Positions 30,344 to 33,690 of a stretch of 33,690 bases of DNA are shown in pieces (the first letter of the stretch is position 1; every line of letters begins with the position of its first letter). The notes beneath the pieces are model-generated. The model ran no database searches. It worked only from the letters and a program-made list of their open reading frames with translations, and was not told the origin of the DNA. Made by a program: the position numbers and the translations under genes. The DNA is from Actinomycetota bacterium (GTDB taxonomy: Bacteria > Actinomycetota > Acidimicrobiia > Acidimicrobiales > Ilumatobacteraceae). Location: NCBI GenBank assembly GCA_005787785.1, contig SXZT01000019.1, positions 1 through 33,690 of the forward strand, written 5' to 3'.

Positions 30344-32038
30344 CTAGCGGCTGACGGCCGCCAAAGAACCCTTCTCCACCAGCTCGCGTAGTTCACGCTT
30401 CAGGAACTTGCCCGCCGCATTGCGCGGCAACGGCTCGTTCATGATCACCACGTGGTTCGGCACCTTGAAGTTCGCGATCTTGCCGTCCAGGTGCTTCCAC
30501 AAATCGGCAGCAGAGAAAGAAACACCGTCGTTCGGCAGAATCGCCACGGCCACGTCCTCGCCCAAACGGTCGTGGGGCACACCAAAAACGGCGGCTTCGT
30601 GCACCGCCGGGTGCTCGTAGATCGCGCTTTCCACTTCGGCGCAGTACACGTTCTCGCCCCCGCGCAGGATCATGTCCTTCACGCGGTCTTCCACGTACAC
30701 GAAGCCGTCGGCATCCAAACGACCCACGTCGCCCGACCGCAGCCAGCCATCGACAATCGTCTCGGCCGTCGCCTCGGGCTTGTTCCAGTAGCCACGAATC
30801 AGCATCGGCCCGAAGAACCAAATCTCACCGCGCTCGCCCACCGGCAATGCACGCAGATTCTCGTCGCGAATCTCCACCTTCATCGGTGGGGTCGCGCGGC
30901 CCGTGCTCGTCGGGCGTGCGGTGTAGTCGGCACCCCGGTTTCCGGGGCCGTACGCGTTCGTCTCGGTCATGCCGTAGCCCAACTGCGGCTGGCCCTTCTT
31001 CACCGACTCGGCCACCTTGGCCACCAGCGGAGCGGGTGCCGGAGCACCGCCGCCACCCACCGCCCGCAGGCTTGATGTGTCGAACTCGGCAAAGCGCGGA
31101 TGGTTCACCAGGTCCCAGCTCTGCGTCGGCACACCCACGAAGTTCGTGATCTGCTCGCGCTCGATGATCTCCAACGCCTTCTCGGCATCCCACTTGTACA
31201 TGATCACCAGCTTCAGGCCGGCCACCCAGCAGCTCATCATCACCGGGATGCAGCCGGTCACATGGAACAGCGGCACGATCAAAATGAACGAGGGCGGTAG
31301 ATCATCGGGGTCTCCGGCCGGGTTCTTGCCCTGACGCAGCGCATCGATCGGGTTGCGCATCGCAAACGCCATCAACGCATTCACAATCGCCCGGTGTGTC
31401 GACACCGCACCCTTCGGCCGGCCCGTCGTACCCGACGTGTACAGAATCGTTGCGTCATCATCGGGGGCAATCTGCGCACCCGGGTGCTTGGCACCCATCG
31501 GCAGCACCGACTCCCATGCATCAACACCATCGGGCAATGCACCCGACGAACGCACCACCAGACACTTCACACCCAACCGCGCAGCCGCAGCAGCACCCGA
31601 CGCATAACGCTGCTCGTCGCAGATCATCACCGTCGAACCGCTGTCTTCCAGCGCATAGTCCATCTCGTCGGCGGTCCACCACGAGTTCATCGACACCGAG
31701 ACCGCGCCAATCGACAGAATCGCACCGAACGACACCACCCATTCCGGGTAGTTGCGCATGGCGATCGCCACGCGATCGCCCTTCTTCACCCCGTAGGTGT
31801 TCACCAGCAGCGAGGCCAGTGCGTCCAACCGGTCAACCGCATCGTTGAACGACCACCGCTCGCCCTCGTACACCAGGAACGTCTTGTCACCATGCTGACG
31901 GGCCGCAGCAAATACGAAGCCCAGGTGCGGCGGCGCATTCTTGAACACGTCCATCTCGACGCCGTTCACCGTCGCCTTCACGAACTCAAAGGGCTGCCCC
32001 GCCGATGTCACTGCCCCAATTGCCTGTTCCCACGTCAT
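30344..32038 (-). CDS. Acyl-CoA synthetase (AMP-forming, class I adenylate-forming enzyme)
   Basis: A 564-residue ligase of the long/medium-chain fatty-acid CoA ligase family. The phosphate-binding loop Y-T-S-G-T-T-G-R-P-K-G is at 200-210, the adenine motif G-Y-G-M-T-E-T-N near 355, the hinge S-G-D-V-G-R-L-D-A-D-G-F near 435, and the catalytic lysine in N-A-A-G-K-F-L-K-R near 546. It activates a carboxylic acid to acyl-AMP and then acyl-CoA, and could feed the crotonase-type enzymes in the window; substrate unknown. The ATG at 32038 is chosen (32044 and 32068 are in-frame alternatives) because TAGCCC lies seven bases before it. Confidence 0.9.
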   Translation of the reverse strand: MTWEQAIGAVTSAGQPFEFVKATVNGVEMDVFKNAPPHLGFVFAAARQHGDKTFLVYEGERWSFNDAVDRLDALASLLVNTYGVKKGDRVAIAMRNYPEWVVSFGAILSIGAVSVSMNSWWTADEMDYALEDSGSTVMICDEQRYASGAAAAARLGVKCLVVRSSGALPDGVDAWESVLPMGAKHPGAQIAPDDDATILYTSGTTGRPKGAVSTHRAIVNALMAFAMRNPIDALRQGKNPAGDPDDLPPSFILIVPLFHVTGCIPVMMSCWVAGLKLVIMYKWDAEKALEIIEREQITNFVGVPTQSWDLVNHPRFAEFDTSSLRAVGGGGAPAPAPLVAKVAESVKKGQPQLGYGMTETNAYGPGNRGADYTARPTSTGRATPPMKVEIRDENLRALPVGERGEIWFFGPMLIRGYWNKPEATAETIVDGWLRSGDVGRLDADGFVYVEDRVKDMILRGGENVYCAEVESAIYEHPAVHEAAVFGVPHDRLGEDVAVAILPNDGVSFSAADLWKHLDGKIANFKVPNHVVIMNEPLPRNAAGKFLKRELRELVEKGSLAAVSR

Positions 32039-32045
32039 CCCCATG

Positions 32046-32051
32046 GGGCTA
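32046..32051 (-). promoter_or_regulatory. Possible -10 (TAGCCC) of the acyl-CoA synthetase gene
   Basis: Seven bases upstream of ATG 32038 on the reverse strand; the last base departs from TAnnnT. Confidence 0.25.
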
Positions 32052-32082
32052 GAGCATGACACAGGCATTTACGTAGAAGAAG

Positions 32083-32155
32083 TGGAGCTGAGGGGAATTG
32101 AACCCCTGACCTCTTCATTGCGAACGAAGCGCTCTGCCAACTGAGCTACAGCCCC
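32083..32155 (-). tRNA. tRNA-Ala (anticodon CGC)
   Basis: A 73-base cloverleaf on the reverse strand. The acceptor GGGGCTG pairs with CAGCTCC, including the G3-U70 wobble pair that identifies alanine tRNAs. The D arm AGCTCAGTTGGCAGAGC, the anticodon stem CTTCG/TGAAG with loop TTCGCAA (anticodon CGC) and the T arm GGGGTTCAATTCCCC are all canonical. Discriminator base A. The 3' CCA is not encoded. Confidence 0.96.
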
Positions 32156-32208
32156 TAAACGTTGAGAAGACTATCGGTGTCAGCGCCAATTGAGCGCAAC
32201 GACCGTGA

Positions 32209-32787
32209 CTACGCGGCGCGGTAGTACGGGCGTGCGTAACGGCGGTTCGTCTGCTGCGCGCGGAGCTGCGCGAGGACGTAGCAGTAGCCGATGAAAGAGA
32301 GGAACGCGATCGCAAAGACCCAGATCATGAGGGTCGAGCCGGTGGTGAAGGCAAGGAACAGCGAGCCGATGTTGAGGCCGAGCAGGCCGTTGAAGATGTT
32401 CTGACGGCGGCGGCGGACAAGTTCGCGCTGCGGGATTCCGTAGAGGTTGGTGGCCGGGCGCGGAATGCCGTGTGTGCTGGTGTGGTGCGTGCGCATGCCG
32501 GGCTGCGGCACGATTGGTGCGCGACGCTGTGCCGGAGCGGCGGGTGCGAAGGGGCGGGCCATCTGGCGCATCGGGTAACCGGCCTGCACGGGGCGGCGGT
32601 ACCCGGGGGCGGCGGAGCGGTAGCCGGGCTGCGGGCGGGGTGCATAGGCGCCGTGCTGCAGGGTGGTGAGCTGGCGACGGAAGACGTCGACCGACGACTG
32701 CGGGCGGTCGAACTTCGTGCGGAAGAGCGGCGGCAGCAGCACTGCGCACCACATGGCTCCCACGAGAAGAAGAATGACTTTGCTCAC
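32209..32787 (-). CDS. Membrane protein resembling SepX/GlpR of actinobacteria
   Basis: A 192-residue protein. An N-terminal membrane segment (3-22, ending L-L-P-P-L-F-R) is followed by a short S-V-D-V-F-R-R-Q-L stretch, a long Pro/Arg/Tyr/Gln-rich linker (about 46-118), then R-R-R-R-Q-N and two more membrane segments (about 131-150 and 153-172). The first ~45 residues resemble SepX (also called GlpR), a divisome membrane protein of Streptomyces whose gene commonly lies near the moeA/moaC group; moaC is indeed adjacent here. Assignment rests on N-terminal similarity, topology and context, recalled from memory. Start is GTG 32787. Confidence 0.55.
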   Translation of the reverse strand: MSKVILLLVGAMWCAVLLPPLFRTKFDRPQSSVDVFRRQLTTLQHGAYAPRPQPGYRSAAPGYRRPVQAGYPMRQMARPFAPAAPAQRRAPIVPQPGMRTHHTSTHGIPRPATNLYGIPQRELVRRRRQNIFNGLLGLNIGSLFLAFTTGSTLMIWVFAIAFLSFIGYCYVLAQLRAQQTNRRYARPYYRAA

Positions 32788-32927
32788 GTTCGTAACTGTC
32801 CCGTCATGTCGGCGTTGCGTTGTTCGTGTCGTTCGGGGGTCCGAGCAACCTTGGCAAGTCTAAAAGCGTCGCTTCAAGATGGAAACAACCTGAATGTGAT
32901 TTGCGGGTCGCAGGGCGGGTGTCACAA

Positions 32928-32962
32928 GGGGACAATCCCCCGTTTTGGCCCGTTTTGGCGGG
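32928..32962 (-). terminator. Paired GC-rich hairpins downstream of moaC
   Basis: CCCG (32949-32952) pairs with CGGG (32959-32962), and GGGG (32928-32931) with CCCC (32937-32940), both with short loops, within 50 bases below the moaC stop. Neither has a T-run, so termination is only suggested. The rest of the 184-bp gap up to the SepX-like start shows nothing I can name. Confidence 0.3.
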
Positions 32963-32971
32963 TTTCGGGGC

Positions 32972-33454
32972 CTAGATGCTGTCGCGGCGGTAGGTGCCGT
33001 CGCGGCCGCCGCTCTTTTCCCACAGGGCGACTTCGCCGATGACCATGCCCTTGTCGGCCGACTTGCACATGTCGTAGATGGTGAGGGCGGCGACGGTGCA
33101 GGCGTGGAGAGCTTCCATTTCGACGCCGGTGCGATCGATCGTGTCGACCTGGACCTCGATGGCGACGTGGTCGTCGCCGATTTCGAAGTTGATGTAGACC
33201 GAGCCGATGAGAAGGGGGTGGCACAGCGGGATCATGTCGCTGGTGCGCTTTGCCGCCTGGATGCCGGCCACGCGGGCGACGGCTAGAACGTCGCCCTTCT
33301 TCACCTCGCGGTTGGCGATGGCGGCGGTGGTTTCGGGTTTCATGAAGACCTTGGCGCGGGCCACGGCGCGGCGGGCGGTGGGGTCCTTCTGCGTCACGTC
33401 GACCATGCGGGCGCGGCCGAGCGGGTCGAGGTGGCTGAAGGTGAGATCGGACAT
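32972..33454 (-). CDS. moaC: Cyclic pyranopterin monophosphate synthase MoaC
   Basis: A 160-residue protein. It carries the MoaC signature M-V-D-V-T-x-K (17-23), K-G-D-V-x-A-x-A-R-x-A-G-I-Q-A-A-K-R (53-70), I-P-L-C-H-P-L (75-81) and G-V-E-M-E-A-L-H-A-C-T-V (110-121), with active-site candidates K53 and D128. It converts the MoaA product to cyclic pyranopterin monophosphate, the first stable intermediate of the molybdenum cofactor needed by the hydroxylase at 729-7056. The ATG at 33454 is seven bases after TACGCT; frames further upstream cross the divergent operator and are not used. Confidence 0.95.
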   Translation of the reverse strand: MSDLTFSHLDPLGRARMVDVTQKDPTARRAVARAKVFMKPETTAAIANREVKKGDVLAVARVAGIQAAKRTSDMIPLCHPLLIGSVYINFEIGDDHVAIEVQVDTIDRTGVEMEALHACTVAALTIYDMCKSADKGMVIGEVALWEKSGGRDGTYRRDSI

Positions 33455-33461
33455 GTGTTCG

Positions 33462-33467
33462 AGCGTA
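33462..33467 (-). promoter_or_regulatory. Candidate -10 (TACGCT) of a leaderless moaC transcript
   Basis: TACGCT, seven bases, then ATG 33454 on the reverse strand; no ribosome binding site. Confidence 0.5.
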
Positions 33468-33497
33468 CTGTCCGCGGTGGCCCGACAATGAGGGCAG

Positions 33498-33513
33498 ATA
33501 CCCCCGGGGGTAT
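33498..33513 (+). promoter_or_regulatory. 16-bp perfect palindrome, CsoR/CstR-type operator
   Basis: ATACCCCCGGGGGTAT is a perfect dyad. CsoR-family repressors (copper-sensing CsoR, persulfide-sensing CstR) bind ATACCC...GGGTAT sites, and CstR sites typically control rhodaneses. Its right end overlaps the candidate -10 TATAGT, where a bound repressor would block polymerase. No CsoR-type gene is in the window. Confidence 0.65.
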
Positions 33514-33516
33514 AGT
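33511..33516 (+). promoter_or_regulatory. -10 element (TATAGT) of the rhodanese gene
   Basis: A near-consensus TATAGT 28 bases before the ATG at 33545, with a GGAG ribosome binding site at 33536-33539. The operator covers its first three bases. Confidence 0.55.
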
Positions 33517-33544
33517 GGGAACCAGTCGCAATGATGGAGTCACG

Positions 33545-33690
33545 ATGCTGAATCTGAACGCAGACACCGACGTTGCCAATGTCCACTCCGTCGTTGCGGC
33601 GGGGGCGTTGCTGGTCGACGTGCGCGAGCCCGACGAGTTCGCCGAAGGCACCATCGAGGGTGCGATCAACGTTCCGCTGGGCGAAGTCGA
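33545..33690 (+). CDS. Rhodanese-domain sulfurtransferase, N-terminal part (cut by window end)
   Basis: The first 48 codons are present. After a short start comes A-L-L-V-D-V-R-E-P-D-E-F and E-G-A-I-N-V-P-L, the classic CH2A and following motif of rhodanese domains. The catalytic cysteine lies beyond the window. Rhodaneses move sulfane sulfur, for example from persulfides. The CsoR/CstR-type palindrome in its promoter suggests induction by sulfide/persulfide or copper. Confidence 0.9.
   Translation, partial: MLNLNADTDVANVHSVVAAGALLVDVREPDEFAEGTIEGAINVPLGEV

Noticed and set aside
30332-30355. GTCAGC/GCTGAC stem between convergent genes as a terminator
   Set aside because: Only six pairs with a 12-base loop, overlapping the acyl-CoA synthetase stop, and no T-run.

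Overview
This is a high-GC window that looks like an actinomycete chromosome, most likely of the class Acidimicrobiia; the genus cannot be fixed from the sequence alone. The grounds are an enolase tail followed by an FtsB/DivIC gene, the actinobacterial DUF501-ppx pair, a SepX/GlpR-like membrane protein next to moaC, DrrA/DrrB-type ABC exporters, frequent GTG starts, and many starts placed 6-7 nt after a TAnnnT hexamer, as expected for leaderless mRNAs. Nothing points to a plasmid, phage or transposase.

Region 1 (1-653) is the 3' end of eno plus ftsB. Region 2 (about 729-15886) is a molybdenum-hydroxylase locus of the CO-dehydrogenase-like form II type. Its order is coxL, a three-gene ABC exporter, coxS, coxM, a PAP2-family membrane enzyme, a reverse-strand pair (SDR and a Dabb protein flanked by a 51-bp inverted repeat), an FAD amine-oxidase-like protein, coxD, coxE, coxF, a reverse-strand NlpC/P60 hydrolase, a MobA/MocA-like cytidylyltransferase and coxG. 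The large subunit carries AYRGAGR instead of the AYxCSFR of true CO dehydrogenase, so CO is probably not the substrate. Region 3 (15904-17994) resumes the housekeeping run with DUF501, ppx/gppA and a GNAT acetyltransferase. In other actinobacteria eno-ftsB-DUF501-ppx are adjacent, so the cox locus appears to have been inserted into a conserved neighbourhood.

Region 4 (18013-21266, reverse strand) holds a crotonase-fold protein, a secreted subtilase and a small very basic unknown protein. Region 5 (21310-25671, forward) is a tight run: an unknown acidic protein, an enoyl-CoA hydratase, a carboxymuconolactone-decarboxylase-like protein, a fumarylacetoacetate-hydrolase-fold enzyme, a two-domain extradiol dioxygenase-like protein and a TetR regulator. 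It resembles a meta-cleavage aromatic catabolic operon with its own regulator.

Region 6 (25885-33690) has queF and a PfkB/adenosine-kinase-like gene on the reverse strand, then pepN and a small secreted Pro/Thr-rich repeat protein on the forward strand. Next, all on the reverse strand, come an acyl-CoA synthetase, tRNA-Ala(CGC), the SepX-like protein and moaC. A forward rhodanese gene behind a 16-bp palindromic CsoR/CstR-type operator is cut by the window end. MoaC makes a molybdopterin precursor, so cofactor synthesis and a cofactor user lie in the same window about 17 kb apart.
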